Shown here: piece by piece, positions 17,597 through 26,296 of the stretch
How positions within the stretch are numbered: the stretch's first letter is position 1
How the letters are laid out: every line of letters begins with the position of its first letter
Source: Leifsonia shinshuensis
Lineage (GTDB): Bacteria > Actinomycetota > Actinomycetes > Actinomycetales > Microbacteriaceae
Length of the DNA: 64,000 bases
Assembly (NCBI RefSeq): GCF_013410375.1
Contig: NZ_JACCFL010000001.1
Span: 3,906,001-3,970,000, forward strand
Reading direction: 5' to 3'
Position numbers and translations under genes: made by a program
Notes under the pieces: generated by a model
What the model saw: the letters and a program-made list of their open reading frames with translations, nothing else
Told to the model about the DNA's origin: nothing
Databases searched by the model: none

Positions 17597-18516
17597 TGTG
17601 TGCGTTCCGGCATAGTGGACGCGCCCGCCCGCGCGTGCGCCGACGCGCCGAGGTAGCTCTCGAGGATGTCCTGCCCGGTGCAGAACACCGCGTCCTCGTG
17701 ACCGAGGATGTACGCGAGCGCCTCATCGACGTATCGCGCACGGTGGGGCGCTCCCATGATGTACGGGTGCACCACGAGGGCCATCACGCGGGGAATCCCC
17801 GTGGCGATCGCGTCCTCCCTGAGCTGGGTGAACTGATCGATCGCCCGGTTCCGGTACTCGGCCGCCGGGTGGTGCTGGATGAGCATCATCGCCACGTCGT
17901 TGCATTCCTGGGTGTAGGGGATGCTCGTGATCCGACCCGAGCGGGTGGTCAGCGAGGTGGGCAGATCGTCGAGCACCCAATCGCAGACGTAGTCGTAGCC
18001 TTCTTCGACGAGGATGTCGGGCGTCTCCCACGTCTCGGTGAGACCGGGTCCGAGCCAGCCCCGGGGCCTGACTCCGGAGGCACGTTCGATCGCCTCGGTC
18101 GTGAGCCGGATGTCCAGTCGCTCGTCGTCGACCTTCTGCATGTTGCGCTGCGTGAGCCCGTGTCCGATGAACTCCCACTCGCGTGCGATCGCGGCCTCCA
18201 CGATCGGCGGATACGAGTCGATCGCGGCGCCGTTGATCGCCAGCACCGCGGGAATGCTGTGCTTGTCGATGATGGAGAGCAGTCGCCAGAAGCCGACGCG
18301 GTTGCCGTACTCGTGCCACGCCCAGTTGGGGATGTCGGGAGTGGGAACCCCGCCGGCGGGAGGAGTCGTCAGGACGGTTCGGGGCATCGGCTGAAGCGGG
18401 TCCCACTCCTCCACATTGACGATCAGCCACACGGCCACGTTGGCGTCGCCGGGAAGGGACACCCGGTCGGCCCGGCTGTGGATCGGGCTGTATTCGATTC
18501 GCTCAGTGGGAAGCAT
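17593..18516 (-). CDS. polysaccharide deacetylase-fold hydrolase, PuuE-allantoinase-like
   Basis: The 307-residue NodB-fold protein starts at ATG 18516, with AAGGAG 6 bases upstream; the longer frame is rejected. It shows the PuuE-type variant motifs rather than a classical chitin deacetylase: VNVEEWD (33-39), WHEYGNRVGFWRLL (67-80), IGHGLTQ around His119, and a late VVHPYIMG histidine. PuuE-like members open cyclic amides such as allantoin. With no signal peptide it should act in the cytoplasm. In this operon it could hydrolyse a heterocyclic ring; the substrate is inferred, not shown. Confidence 0.82.
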   Translation of the reverse strand: MLPTERIEYSPIHSRADRVSLPGDANVAVWLIVNVEEWDPLQPMPRTVLTTPPAGGVPTPDIPNWAWHEYGNRVGFWRLLSIIDKHSIPAVLAINGAAIDSYPPIVEAAIAREWEFIGHGLTQRNMQKVDDERLDIRLTTEAIERASGVRPRGWLGPGLTETWETPDILVEEGYDYVCDWVLDDLPTSLTTRSGRITSIPYTQECNDVAMMLIQHHPAAEYRNRAIDQFTQLREDAIATGIPRVMALVVHPYIMGAPHRARYVDEALAYILGHEDAVFCTGQDILESYLGASAHARAGASTMPERTQ

Positions 18517-19210
18517 CTTCCACTCCTTTTCCAATGGTGACGGTGAGACGGGGGATTCCGTCGATATCGACCGCGACCTCATCGCCGGGGACCAGGGACG
18601 ACACTCCCGCGGGCGTCCCGGTGAAGATGAGGTCCCCGGGCCGGAGCTCGTAGTCGGCGGACAGGTGGGACACGATCTCGGGAACGTTCCAGATCATCAG
18701 GCTCAGCTGCGTCTGCTGCGCGATCGAGCCGTTGACCGTCACGGTCAGCGCGGCGCTCTCGAGGTCGCCGACGGCCGCCGCGGGAACGAACGGGCCGACG
18801 GGCGCGGAATGATCGAAGGCCTTGCCGGCCTCCCAGGAGAGGCCCATCGCCCGGCAGTCGCGCTGGCGGTCGCGGCGCGTGAGATCCAGGCCGGCGGCGT
18901 AACCCCAGACCACCTCATTCGCGTGCTCGACCGGGATGTCGAGCGCGCGGGCTCCGATGGCCACGACCAGTTCGCCCTCGAATTGGAAGTCGGCGGTGCG
19001 CGACGGGTAGGGAACCGTCGCGCCGTCTTCGACGACGGCGTCCGTCGGCTTCTGGAAGAAGAAGGGGTCGTCTCGCTCGTCGCCCTCCTTCATCTCCCTG
19101 ATGTGGTCGAGGTAGTTCCTGCCGACGCAGTAGATGCGCCTCACGGGGATGCGATCCGGTGAACCGGCGATGGGCGCCGATGTCTGCGGGATCGTCCAGA
19201 GCTGGGTCAT
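18503..19210 (-). CDS. fumarylacetoacetate hydrolase (FAH) family protein
   Basis: The 235-residue protein has FAH-fold motifs: CVGRNYLDHI near the N-terminus, DPFFFQKPTDAVV, the metal-binding FEGELVVAIG, GLDLTRRDRQ, WEAGKAFDHSAPVGPF, FTGTPAGVSSLVPGD. Such enzymes cleave or decarboxylate acylpyruvates and related keto acids with Mg2+. ATG 19210 has AAGGAAG in front and overlaps the amidohydrolase stop by 4 bases. It may process the open-chain keto acid left after ring opening by the neighbouring hydrolases. Confidence 0.9.
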   Translation of the reverse strand: MTQLWTIPQTSAPIAGSPDRIPVRRIYCVGRNYLDHIREMKEGDERDDPFFFQKPTDAVVEDGATVPYPSRTADFQFEGELVVAIGARALDIPVEHANEVVWGYAAGLDLTRRDRQRDCRAMGLSWEAGKAFDHSAPVGPFVPAAAVGDLESAALTVTVNGSIAQQTQLSLMIWNVPEIVSHLSADYELRPGDLIFTGTPAGVSSLVPGDEVAVDIDGIPRLTVTIGKGVEDASH

Positions 19211-20580
19211 GGCTTCCTTTCGGTTGGTTCCGGAGTGGCGAGCGCGCCGGGAGGCGGCCAGTGGCCGTGCGAGCGCGCCCGTTCGAGCAGGTCCGCCGTG
19301 TAGCGGGCGGCATCGTCGACCGCTTGCCGATCGGAGGGCCGGGTCAGCTTCCCTTCTCGCTTGAGAAGGCGGCCATCGGCGATGACGGTGTCGATGTTCT
19401 CGCCGCGCCCCTGGCGCACGAGGTCTTCGTACGGATCCCCCGGCGGCTGAAGATTGCTGTCGCGGCGGATGAGGACGAGGTCGGCGCGCTTTCCCGGCGT
19501 GATCGATCCCGTCTCGTGCGAGAGCCCGAGGTCGCGAGCCCCCTCGATCGTCGCCATGGCGAGCAGTCCCCGCGGCGTGACGACCGACCTGCCCGTTCGC
19601 GCCAGCTCGACGGCCTCGAGCGCGCGCAACGTGCCGAGCACGTCCGGGGAGGTCGGCATGGCCAGCGTGTCGGTGGAGAGGGAGACCGAGACGCCGGCCT
19701 CGAGGAATTCGGTGAGGAGAGGGAATCCCATCGTCCGCAGCTCGGTGATCGGGCTGAGCGAGATCCGCGTTCCCGTGCGTGCGACCGCCTGGATGTCCGC
19801 CGGCGACGCGTGCACGGCGTGGACGATCTGGACGTCGCTGCCGAGCAGGCCGTTCTCGGCGAGCAGACCGAGACCGCAGTTGCGGCAGTTGTCTTCGCGG
19901 AGGCAGCGGTCGCAGTGCATCGTGATCGGCAGATTCAGCGAGCGCGCGGTGTCCCACTCGGCCTGCCAGACGACCCGGGGCGTTCGGTACAGGCCGCGCA
20001 GGGCGACGCCGAAGTGGATCAGGCCGCGGGTGCGGCTTTCCGGCCAGCGTTCGAGCAGGCGCGGAAGGTCCTCGAGGTCCATCGGGTGGTCCGACGCGGT
20101 GGAGTCGCGGGGACCGTAGGAGAACCGCCCCCGGATGCCGGCGTCGAGCTGAGCCCGGATGTTGAGGTCGGCATCCTCCGGCGACTGCACGTTGTGGTCC
20201 CAGTTGTGGACGGACGTGATGCCGGCGGCGATGGCCTCCGCGAGGCCGAATCGTGCGGCCCAGTAGAAGTCCTGGCTCGTGTAGACCGGGGCGAGCGCGC
20301 GCTTGACGGCGAAGTAGTCGCGCCCCGGCGCGTCGGAGACGACCCCGCGCAGCAGGCTGTTCCAGAGATGCCAGTGCGTGTCGACGAAGCCGGGCAGTGC
20401 GATCATCCCGTCCCCGTCGATGACGAGGTCGTACGAGCCCTCCCCGGCGGAGGCGGTCACGTCGACGATCGTCCCGTCGACGATGGCGATGTCGGCGCGC
20501 GGCAGATCGCCGATCTCCGGGTCCATGCTCAGGACGGTGACGTCCCTCACGAGAACACTCTGGGGCTGAGCGGTTTTCAC
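19207..20580 (-). CDS. amidohydrolase-superfamily deaminase/hydrolase with an inserted Cys cluster
   Basis: The 457-residue TIM-barrel protein has the metal site of the chlorohydrolase/guanine-deaminase branch: PGFVDTHWH (His69, His71), His222, HAVH (254-257) and STDT (Asp304). Right after His222 comes CDRCLREDNCRNCG (Cys223, 226, 232, 235), a CxxC-x5-CxxC knuckle not expected in the family and possibly a structural zinc site. GTG 20580 overlaps the permease stop (GTGA) and AGGAG lies 7 bases upstream. It probably deaminates or dechlorinates an N-heterocycle or hydrolyses a cyclic amide. The substrate is unknown. Confidence 0.88.
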   Translation of the reverse strand: MKTAQPQSVLVRDVTVLSMDPEIGDLPRADIAIVDGTIVDVTASAGEGSYDLVIDGDGMIALPGFVDTHWHLWNSLLRGVVSDAPGRDYFAVKRALAPVYTSQDFYWAARFGLAEAIAAGITSVHNWDHNVQSPEDADLNIRAQLDAGIRGRFSYGPRDSTASDHPMDLEDLPRLLERWPESRTRGLIHFGVALRGLYRTPRVVWQAEWDTARSLNLPITMHCDRCLREDNCRNCGLGLLAENGLLGSDVQIVHAVHASPADIQAVARTGTRISLSPITELRTMGFPLLTEFLEAGVSVSLSTDTLAMPTSPDVLGTLRALEAVELARTGRSVVTPRGLLAMATIEGARDLGLSHETGSITPGKRADLVLIRRDSNLQPPGDPYEDLVRQGRGENIDTVIADGRLLKREGKLTRPSDRQAVDDAARYTADLLERARSHGHWPPPGALATPEPTERKP

Positions 20581-21320
20581 CAGTGAACTCCTAACACGAT
20601 GGCCAAGATCAGGCCGTAGCAGACGACTCCCCAGCGGATGAAGCGGGCCGGGATCCGCCGAGCGACGAGGACCCCCAGTCGGCCGCCGAGGAAGCCGGTG
20701 ACTGCGAGAGCCAGCGCCTCCGGCCAGGCGACGGGGGCGAGAAGGGTGAAGAAGAGTGCGGAGACGCACCCGACCACGAGGGAGAGCAGTCCCTTCAGCG
20801 CGTTGATCCGGTGCAGGGAATCGTCGATGAACATGCCGAGCGCTGCGAGCATCATGATTCCCAGCCCGGCGCCGAAGAAGCCGCCGTAGATCGAGATGAC
20901 GATCTGGGACGTGACGAGGGCCGCCGTGCGGGGCGACCGCGTTCGGAGGCGCGACTTCAGCGCCGGCTGGATCGCGAGCAGAACAGCCGAGCCGGCGATC
21001 AACCAGGGCACGAGGCTCCGGAAGACGTCGGACGGGACCTGGAGGAGGAGGAGCGAACCGGCGAGGGCGCCGACCATGCTCACCAGCGAGAGGAGCACGA
21101 TGCGTCTGCGTTGGCCCGCCAGTTCGGGCAGGTAGCCCAGACTCCCGCCGAGGTAGCCGGGCGCCGCCGCGACGGCGTTCGTCACGTTGGCGGGGATCGG
21201 CGGCAGTCCCGTCGCGAGAAGGGCCGGGAACGAGATCATGGATCCGCCCCCGCCGACCGCGTTCACGGCGCCGGCGCCGAGCCCGGCTACGGCGAGCAGC
21301 AGCCACGAGTACGGTGCCAT
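20577..21320 (-). CDS. TauE/SafE-family membrane transporter
   Basis: The 247-residue protein has about eight membrane segments and the two family repeats, each starting with a Gly-rich turn (GAVNAVGGGGSMISFPAL near the N-terminus, YGGFFGAGLGIMMLAALG in the middle). TauE/SafE proteins move sulfonates, sulfite or other organic anions. AGGAGG stands 8 bases before ATG 21320, excluding the much longer frame. Within the operon it may export an anionic product or take up a sulfonated substrate. Confidence 0.88.
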   Translation of the reverse strand: MAPYSWLLLAVAGLGAGAVNAVGGGGSMISFPALLATGLPPIPANVTNAVAAAPGYLGGSLGYLPELAGQRRRIVLLSLVSMVGALAGSLLLLQVPSDVFRSLVPWLIAGSAVLLAIQPALKSRLRTRSPRTAALVTSQIVISIYGGFFGAGLGIMMLAALGMFIDDSLHRINALKGLLSLVVGCVSALFFTLLAPVAWPEALALAVTGFLGGRLGVLVARRIPARFIRWGVVCYGLILAIVLGVHW

Positions 21321-21349
21321 CTCCACCCTCCTTTCGAGCGAGGTCGGGT

Positions 21350-21781
21350 TCAGCCGTCGATGACGGCGGTCGCCTCGATCTCGATCAGCAGATCGGGATC
21401 GGCGAGGCGCGAGACCTCGACATGGGTGCGAACGGGGCGGTGACTGTCGAAGAACCGCAGGTACGCGGCATTGACCGCCGCCTGGTCGCTCATCCGGGTG
21501 TTGTAGATGACGACCTTGACGATGTCGTCCTTCGTCCCGCCGACCGCACGCACCAGATTGTGGATGTTGGCCAAGCAGGCCTCGGTCTGCTCCTCGAGAG
21601 AAGCCTCGGCCGCCGGCTTCTGCCCGCTGACGCCGATGATCGGGTACGTCTGGCCGGACAGGTAGACCGTGGTTCCGGAAGTCTTGACGACCGGGGCGAA
21701 CGGGGGCCGTGCCAGACCGGTCGCTTCTGCCAGGGAGGCGGACCAATGCGCCTCCAGCCCGGCGTCGATGTACTCATACAT
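21350..21781 (-). CDS. RidA-family enamine/imine deaminase
   Basis: The 143-residue protein fits the Rid/YjgF family (TTVYLSGQTYPI, EEQTEACLANIHNLVRAVGGTKDDIVKVVIYNTR, HVEVSRLADPDLLIEIEATAVI). The arginine expected in canonical RidA before VEV is replaced (THVEVSRL), so it is probably a RutC-like or Rid1-7 member. It overlaps the permease gene by 8 bases, with GAGGAG before its ATG. Rid proteins hydrolyse reactive enamines or aminoacrylates, fitting nitrogen-ring catabolism. Confidence 0.88.
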   Translation of the reverse strand: MYEYIDAGLEAHWSASLAEATGLARPPFAPVVKTSGTTVYLSGQTYPIIGVSGQKPAAEASLEEQTEACLANIHNLVRAVGGTKDDIVKVVIYNTRMSDQAAVNAAYLRFFDSHRPVRTHVEVSRLADPDLLIEIEATAVIDG

Positions 21782-23207
21782 ACTGATCTCCTCGTTTCGT
21801 GAATGGTCCGCGGGTCAGGACGGCGAACACCAGGGCGCCGAGCAGGATGCCGACGGGGTACGCGAGGTCCGCTCCGTCGAGAGCCTGCCGCGACACCGAA
21901 CCCACCAGCACGGCAGCGGCGTTGTGGCTCTGGGCGAGGTCCGATCCCACCGCCGTGCTGGAGAACGGAAGTGCGCCGAGGTAGCCGATGATGATCGCCG
22001 CCAGTGCCGCCCAGCCCGGGCGGAGCGCCGAGTTCCGCGTCGTCGCGGTCTTCATGAAGAGGGCGAGGTCGGGCTTGCGCGCCCAGACCACGATCCAGAT
22101 CCCGACGAAGGGGCCGATCCAGTACGTGGCCAGAAGGAGGACGTTCGTGAACTTGTCGCTGAGGTTGCCGCCCTCCAGATAGAGCGTCAGAGCCAGGGCG
22201 ACAGCAGCGACGATCGCGGTCACCAGCGGCCTGGGCAGGCGGATACCCGCTCCGAGGATCTGCAGTCCCGCGGAGTACTGGGCCACGGCCGCATTGGCCA
22301 CGACGCCCAGGTACATCGCGACCATCACCAGCACGCCGATGGCGCCCCCTCCGACCAACCCGTTGATCGAGGCCATCGGTGAGCTCCCGGTGAGGAGGGA
22401 GCTCGCGGTGAGGCCCAGGACCTCGACCCAGGTGCACGCCACCGCGATCCCGGTGAACGTCGCCCAGAACAGCCGGGGCTTCGAAGTGGATTGCGGGAGG
22501 TACCGGCAGTAGTCGGGCGCATTGTGCGCCCAGCCGAAAGCGAACCCGAAACTGATCGCGGCCAGGAGGAAGAACGAGCCGACTCCGCCTGTCGTGGCTT
22601 TGGCGGCAGCCGTCTGGACGCCCCCGACGTCGGCCAGGACGACGACGGTGATGAGGATGAATCCGGCCGCGACGACGAAGGCCATGACACGTTCGAACAG
22701 ATGCAGGATCCGGTAGCCCGCGACGCTGACCAGCCCCTCCAGGAGGAACACGAGGAGGATCGCGACGGTCGGGTTCAGGCCGAACGCCACCTCCAGCGCC
22801 TGAGCGCCGAAGATGGCGCCCAGCGCGATGAACGCGATGCTGGTCAGCGCGGCGAGGACACCCGCGACGCCGGTGAGCCGACCGAACGGGACGCGCGATT
22901 GGGCGAGGCATGGCAGACCGGTCGTGGGTCCGGTGAGGCCCAAGGCCGCCGGCCCGATCACTCCGAGGACGTTCCCGAGGACGATGGCCGCCGTCGCGGC
23001 CCAGTAGTTGAGGTTCAGACCGCCTGGACCGCCGATCACGCCGAGGAACAGCGCGCTCGGCACGAGCTGGGCTGCGAACCACAGCCCTCCGACATGCCAG
23101 GGCTTGCCGTGGCGTTCGGCTGCGGGGATCGGCGCCAGGCCCGTCCATTCGATGACGGACGTGCTTTGCGTGATCGGCCCTTCGATCGGGATGTTCTCGG
23201 TATCCAT
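21774..23207 (-). CDS. NCS1-family nucleobase/heterocycle permease
   Basis: The 477-residue protein has 12 predicted helices and NCS1 features: IPAAERHGKPWHVGGLWFA before helix 1, NYWAATAAIVLGN, GPTTGLPCLAQSRVPFG, and SFGFAFGWAHNAPDYCRYLP. NCS1 carriers import cytosine, purines, hydantoins, thiamine or similar rings with Na+ or H+. It is the first gene of the operon, with AGGAG 9 bases before ATG 23207, and indicates that the substrate is a small N-heterocycle. Confidence 0.92.
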   Translation of the reverse strand: MDTENIPIEGPITQSTSVIEWTGLAPIPAAERHGKPWHVGGLWFAAQLVPSALFLGVIGGPGGLNLNYWAATAAIVLGNVLGVIGPAALGLTGPTTGLPCLAQSRVPFGRLTGVAGVLAALTSIAFIALGAIFGAQALEVAFGLNPTVAILLVFLLEGLVSVAGYRILHLFERVMAFVVAAGFILITVVVLADVGGVQTAAAKATTGGVGSFFLLAAISFGFAFGWAHNAPDYCRYLPQSTSKPRLFWATFTGIAVACTWVEVLGLTASSLLTGSSPMASINGLVGGGAIGVLVMVAMYLGVVANAAVAQYSAGLQILGAGIRLPRPLVTAIVAAVALALTLYLEGGNLSDKFTNVLLLATYWIGPFVGIWIVVWARKPDLALFMKTATTRNSALRPGWAALAAIIIGYLGALPFSSTAVGSDLAQSHNAAAVLVGSVSRQALDGADLAYPVGILLGALVFAVLTRGPFTKRGDQYV

Positions 23208-23299
23208 CGGTTGATTCTCCTGTTGTCGCCGTTGATTCTTGGAGCTTCGCGGTGGCCGGTGACGTCGCGTCCCGACCGATGATTGAATGCTATGTGCGC

Positions 23300-23311
23300 A
23301 TTGCATGCAAT
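23300..23311. promoter_or_regulatory. 12-bp palindrome, candidate GntR operator
   Basis: ATTGCATGCAAT is a perfect palindrome 93 bases upstream of the NCS1 permease start. It fits the TTG-N4-CAA shape seen at operators of FCD-type GntR regulators. The operon ends with such a regulator, so autoregulation is likely but unproven. Confidence 0.55.
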
Positions 23312-23346
23312 GTCAACCATGATCCTCGACCGGAAGGGAGCGACAC

Positions 23347-24930
23347 CTAGATCAGGTGCTCCCGCGCAGCGTACGCGGCGGCAGCCGTGCGTGAACCGAG
23401 GCCGAGCTTCAGCAGGATGTTGGCGACATGCCGGTGGACCGTGTGCTCGCTGACCGTCAGTTCGCGGGCGATGTCGGCGTTCGTCATCCCGCGGGCGATG
23501 AGGCGGAGGACCTCGCGCTGGCGCGCCGTGAGGCCGGTCGGCTCCGTCGGGGAACGCACGCCGAGCTCGTCGAGGATCGCGGCGGCGGCGGCGCGCTGCT
23601 CGGCCGCTCCGGCAACGTCGCCGAGTGCCGCTAGGGCGTCAGCGAGGGAGCGCCGGCTGTGCGCCTCCTCGTAGCGCAGCCCGGACGCAGCGAACCACCG
23701 CACCGCCTCGCGCCACCAGGTCAGCTCGGGAGCCCCCGACGACACCGACCCGGTAGCGGCCGCCGCGAATCCGCGCAGCGGCTCCGTCGCCACCCGACGG
23801 GCGATGGCGTCGAGCTCGCCAGCGAGTCGTCGCGCGTCGTCCAGGTCGTCGATCGCCACCGCCGCGGCCACGGCCGTCGGCAGCACGGCCGCGCGGGCGA
23901 GCAGGTTCGCCGACGGGATCGCGTCGAGGAGGCCGGACAGGTCCAGCCACGCCGCCGCCGGCTCCCCCTGGTCGATCCGGAGGCGCGCCCGGCTGACGAC
24001 CGCCGGACCGAAGAACTCCGCCTGCCGCAGGAGGGCCTCCGCCTCCGCGAGCCGCCCCTGCCGGCGGCGCAGCTCGCCCAGCTCGGCGACCGCTTCGACC
24101 CGGGACTCCCGTCGGGACCCGGAGAGCGTGTCCAGCGTGCGACGCAGCTGGGCGTCCGCCACCGTCCACGAGCCGCGCGAGACGAGGATCGCGGCGTACT
24201 GGATGCGGCACACCGTGGTCAGCGGGGCGAGCTCGCGGGCCGCGCTCATCGCCTCCACCCGCGCGCACCACTCGGCCGCCCGCTCGATGTCCTGCGACTG
24301 GCGGCAGGCGACGATGAGCCAGCAGCAGATCTTGCCCATCCACATCGGGTCGGCGACGTCGCCCGCGGTCGCCGCGGCGACCGCTCCGTCGAGCAGGTGC
24401 ATCCCTGAGTCCACATCGCCCGCCATGACCAGCGCGAGCCCCGAGTACGCCTGGCCGGCGAACGCCAGATCGTCGTCGGCCAGCTCCCTGCCGATCGCGC
24501 CGGCGACGCGGGCGGACGCGAGCGCGGCGTCCGTGTCGTCATCGAGGGTGAGCGCGAGCTCCGCGCCGCGGACCGCATGCCAGCCGTGCTCCGCGTGAAC
24601 CGGGAGGCCCTGCAGGAGATCGGCGGCGCGCGCGTACCATCCCCGCGCGACGGCGGCTCCCCGCCCGAAGAGGACGGCGTCCCACGCCAGCGACGTCGCG
24701 GCGCGCGCGGCGCCCAGGTCGTCGCCGCGCTTGCGATACCCGCGGTAGGCGGCCTCGCGCGAGGCCAAGGATTCGTCCCCGTCGTCGAGCCACCAGTACG
24801 CCTGCGCCAGACCCTCCCGGGCCTCGGGCGCCTCATCGCCCTCCAGGGCCGCCAAGAACCCGCGGACGGCCTCGGCCCACGCCCCGCGTCGGAGGGCGTC
24901 CTGGGCCGAGGCAAGCGCCGGCGACTCCAT
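23347..24930 (-). CDS. LuxR-family transcriptional regulator with a TPR-like N-terminal region
   Basis: The last 60 residues form a LuxR/GerE helix-turn-helix (GLTARQREVLRLIARGMTN then VSEHTVHRHVANILLKLGL). The first 460 residues are Ala-rich helical repeats of TPR character with no ATPase P-loop, so it is not a full MalT/LAL protein. ATG 24930 was chosen, but a GTG at 24963 is equally possible since neither has a clear ribosome site. Its gene end is about 140 bases from the NCS1 start on the same strand, so it may influence that operon, but its signal is unknown. Confidence 0.85.
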   Translation of the reverse strand: MESPALASAQDALRRGAWAEAVRGFLAALEGDEAPEAREGLAQAYWWLDDGDESLASREAAYRGYRKRGDDLGAARAATSLAWDAVLFGRGAAVARGWYARAADLLQGLPVHAEHGWHAVRGAELALTLDDDTDAALASARVAGAIGRELADDDLAFAGQAYSGLALVMAGDVDSGMHLLDGAVAAATAGDVADPMWMGKICCWLIVACRQSQDIERAAEWCARVEAMSAARELAPLTTVCRIQYAAILVSRGSWTVADAQLRRTLDTLSGSRRESRVEAVAELGELRRRQGRLAEAEALLRQAEFFGPAVVSRARLRIDQGEPAAAWLDLSGLLDAIPSANLLARAAVLPTAVAAAVAIDDLDDARRLAGELDAIARRVATEPLRGFAAAATGSVSSGAPELTWWREAVRWFAASGLRYEEAHSRRSLADALAALGDVAGAAEQRAAAAAILDELGVRSPTEPTGLTARQREVLRLIARGMTNADIARELTVSEHTVHRHVANILLKLGLGSRTAAAAYAAREHLI

Positions 24931-24973
24931 CACGAGGCCAGCTTCGCCCGCGAAGCGCCTCACGGCAACGGTG

Positions 24974-25198
24974 TCAGACGGCGACCCCCGCCGCGAGCGA
25001 CTTCACGTCGCTCGTGGTCAACGGGTTGCCCGCGATGCCCCAGTCCCCGCTGCGCACCTCCTCGACCACGCACCACGTGACCGGGCGCATGTTCTCGCCC
25101 TCGATCGTGACCATGGCGTCGGTGAGGACCCGGATGATCTCCTGCTTCTGCTGCGCGGTGAACACGTTCTCGATGACCTTGACATTGATGAGCGGCAT
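24974..25198 (-). CDS. 4-oxalocrotonate tautomerase family protein
   Basis: The 74-residue protein begins MPLINVKVIENVFTAQQKQE. Proline 2 becomes the N-terminal catalytic base after Met removal, as in the tautomerase superfamily. AGGAGG is placed well before ATG 25198. It is about the normal subunit size. The substrate could be a 2-hydroxymuconate-like or halogenated acid; it lies next to no aromatic-degradation genes, so no pathway can be named. Confidence 0.88.
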   Translation of the reverse strand: MPLINVKVIENVFTAQQKQEIIRVLTDAMVTIEGENMRPVTWCVVEEVRSGDWGIAGNPLTTSDVKSLAAGVAV

Positions 25199-25344
25199 CA
25201 GTCCGCCTCCTCCTGGAATCGCTCCCGCCCATCGGGAGCACTACGTTCACGATCGCGGTCGCCGGGCGTGTGCCGCTTCGGCCGGATCGGCCATCTTGTT
25301 CGAAGGGAAGGAGTGGCCCGAACGGGCCATGCCGCGCGCACCGC

Positions 25345-26265
25345 CTACTCCGTGCCCACCAGGACGCGCTTCTCCTCCGCCGGCCGCGCTCCGCGACCGC
25401 GCAGTTCGCTGACCAGCACGCCGACCACCACGAGGAGCGCACCGACGACTGTGGTGAGCGGCATGCGGTCGCCCGCGAGCCGTCCGACGATGCCGCCCCA
25501 GACCGGCTCGCCCGCGTAGATGATCGTGGCGCGGGTGGGCGAGACGTGCCGCTGCGCCCAGTTCATGGTCAGCTGGATGAGGCAGCTCGCGATGCCGAGC
25601 CCGATCGCGGGGACCAGCCAGTCCCACGACGGCGCGGGCGCCGCCTCCCCGGTCAGCGGCATCGCGACGAAACCGAACGCGCCGGCGGCGAGCAGCTGCA
25701 CGATCGTCACGCCACGGGCGTCGACGCGGGAGGCGAACGCGCTGATCAGGATGATCTCCGCCGCGATCGGCACGGTGCTCACCAGCGTCGCGATCTCGCC
25801 GGGGCCGAGCCCGACGGTGAACGCCGCGGGACCGGCGATGAACAGCAGCCCGGCGAACGCGAAGCCGACGCCCACGAGCGTCATCCGGCGCGGCGGACGA
25901 CGGAGCACCAGCCACTGCAGCAGCGGAACCAGAGGAACGTAGAACGCGGTGATGAACGCGGACGTGCTGCTCGGGATGGTCGCCAGCCCGGCGGTCTGGA
26001 GCCCGTAGCCGAGAGCGATCGCCGCCCCGATCGCCGCGCCCGCGCCGAGCTCGCGCCACCGGATGCGCATCAGCGAGCGGTGGAACACCGCCACGCTCAC
26101 CAGCCCGGCCACAGCGAACCGCAGCCCGACGAAGAACCAGGGGCCGGTGTGCGCCATCGCCAGATGGACGATCAGGAACGTGGTCCCCCACAACGCCGTG
26201 ATCGCGATCAACGCAAGCTCGTACCGGCTCACGGAGAACCGGACACGCTTGGCGATGTGCAACAT
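25345..26265 (-). CDS. EamA/DMT-family membrane transporter
   Basis: About 306 residues with ten membrane segments in two EamA repeats (ITALWGTTFLIVHLAMAHTGPWFFVGLRFA; later MNWAQRHVSPTRATIIYAGEPVWGGIVG). Such proteins usually export amino acids or other metabolites. ATG 26265 was preferred because TAGGAT ends 7 bases before it, as in other leaderless genes here; ATG 26274 would add three residues. It is divergent from an XRE-cupin regulator whose ATG is only 31 bases away, so the two are almost certainly controlled together. Confidence 0.88.
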   Translation of the reverse strand: MLHIAKRVRFSVSRYELALIAITALWGTTFLIVHLAMAHTGPWFFVGLRFAVAGLVSVAVFHRSLMRIRWRELGAGAAIGAAIALGYGLQTAGLATIPSSTSAFITAFYVPLVPLLQWLVLRRPPRRMTLVGVGFAFAGLLFIAGPAAFTVGLGPGEIATLVSTVPIAAEIILISAFASRVDARGVTIVQLLAAGAFGFVAMPLTGEAAPAPSWDWLVPAIGLGIASCLIQLTMNWAQRHVSPTRATIIYAGEPVWGGIVGRLAGDRMPLTTVVGALLVVVGVLVSELRGRGARPAEEKRVLVGTE

Positions 26266-26296
26266 AATGCACATCCTATGGTGCAGAATAGTGCAC
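26255..26296. promoter_or_regulatory. overlapping divergent promoter with two inverted repeats
   Basis: ATGTGC-N8-GCACAT (26255-26274) and GTGCA-N6-TGCAC (26281-26296) lie side by side in the tiny gap between the exporter and regulator starts. Both share a GTGCA core and look like tandem binding sites for the XRE-cupin protein. Confidence 0.6.

Noticed and set aside
17593..18516. Cell-wall chitin or peptidoglycan deacetylase
   Set aside because: No signal peptide or membrane anchor, PuuE-like variant motifs, and a cytoplasmic catabolic operon context.
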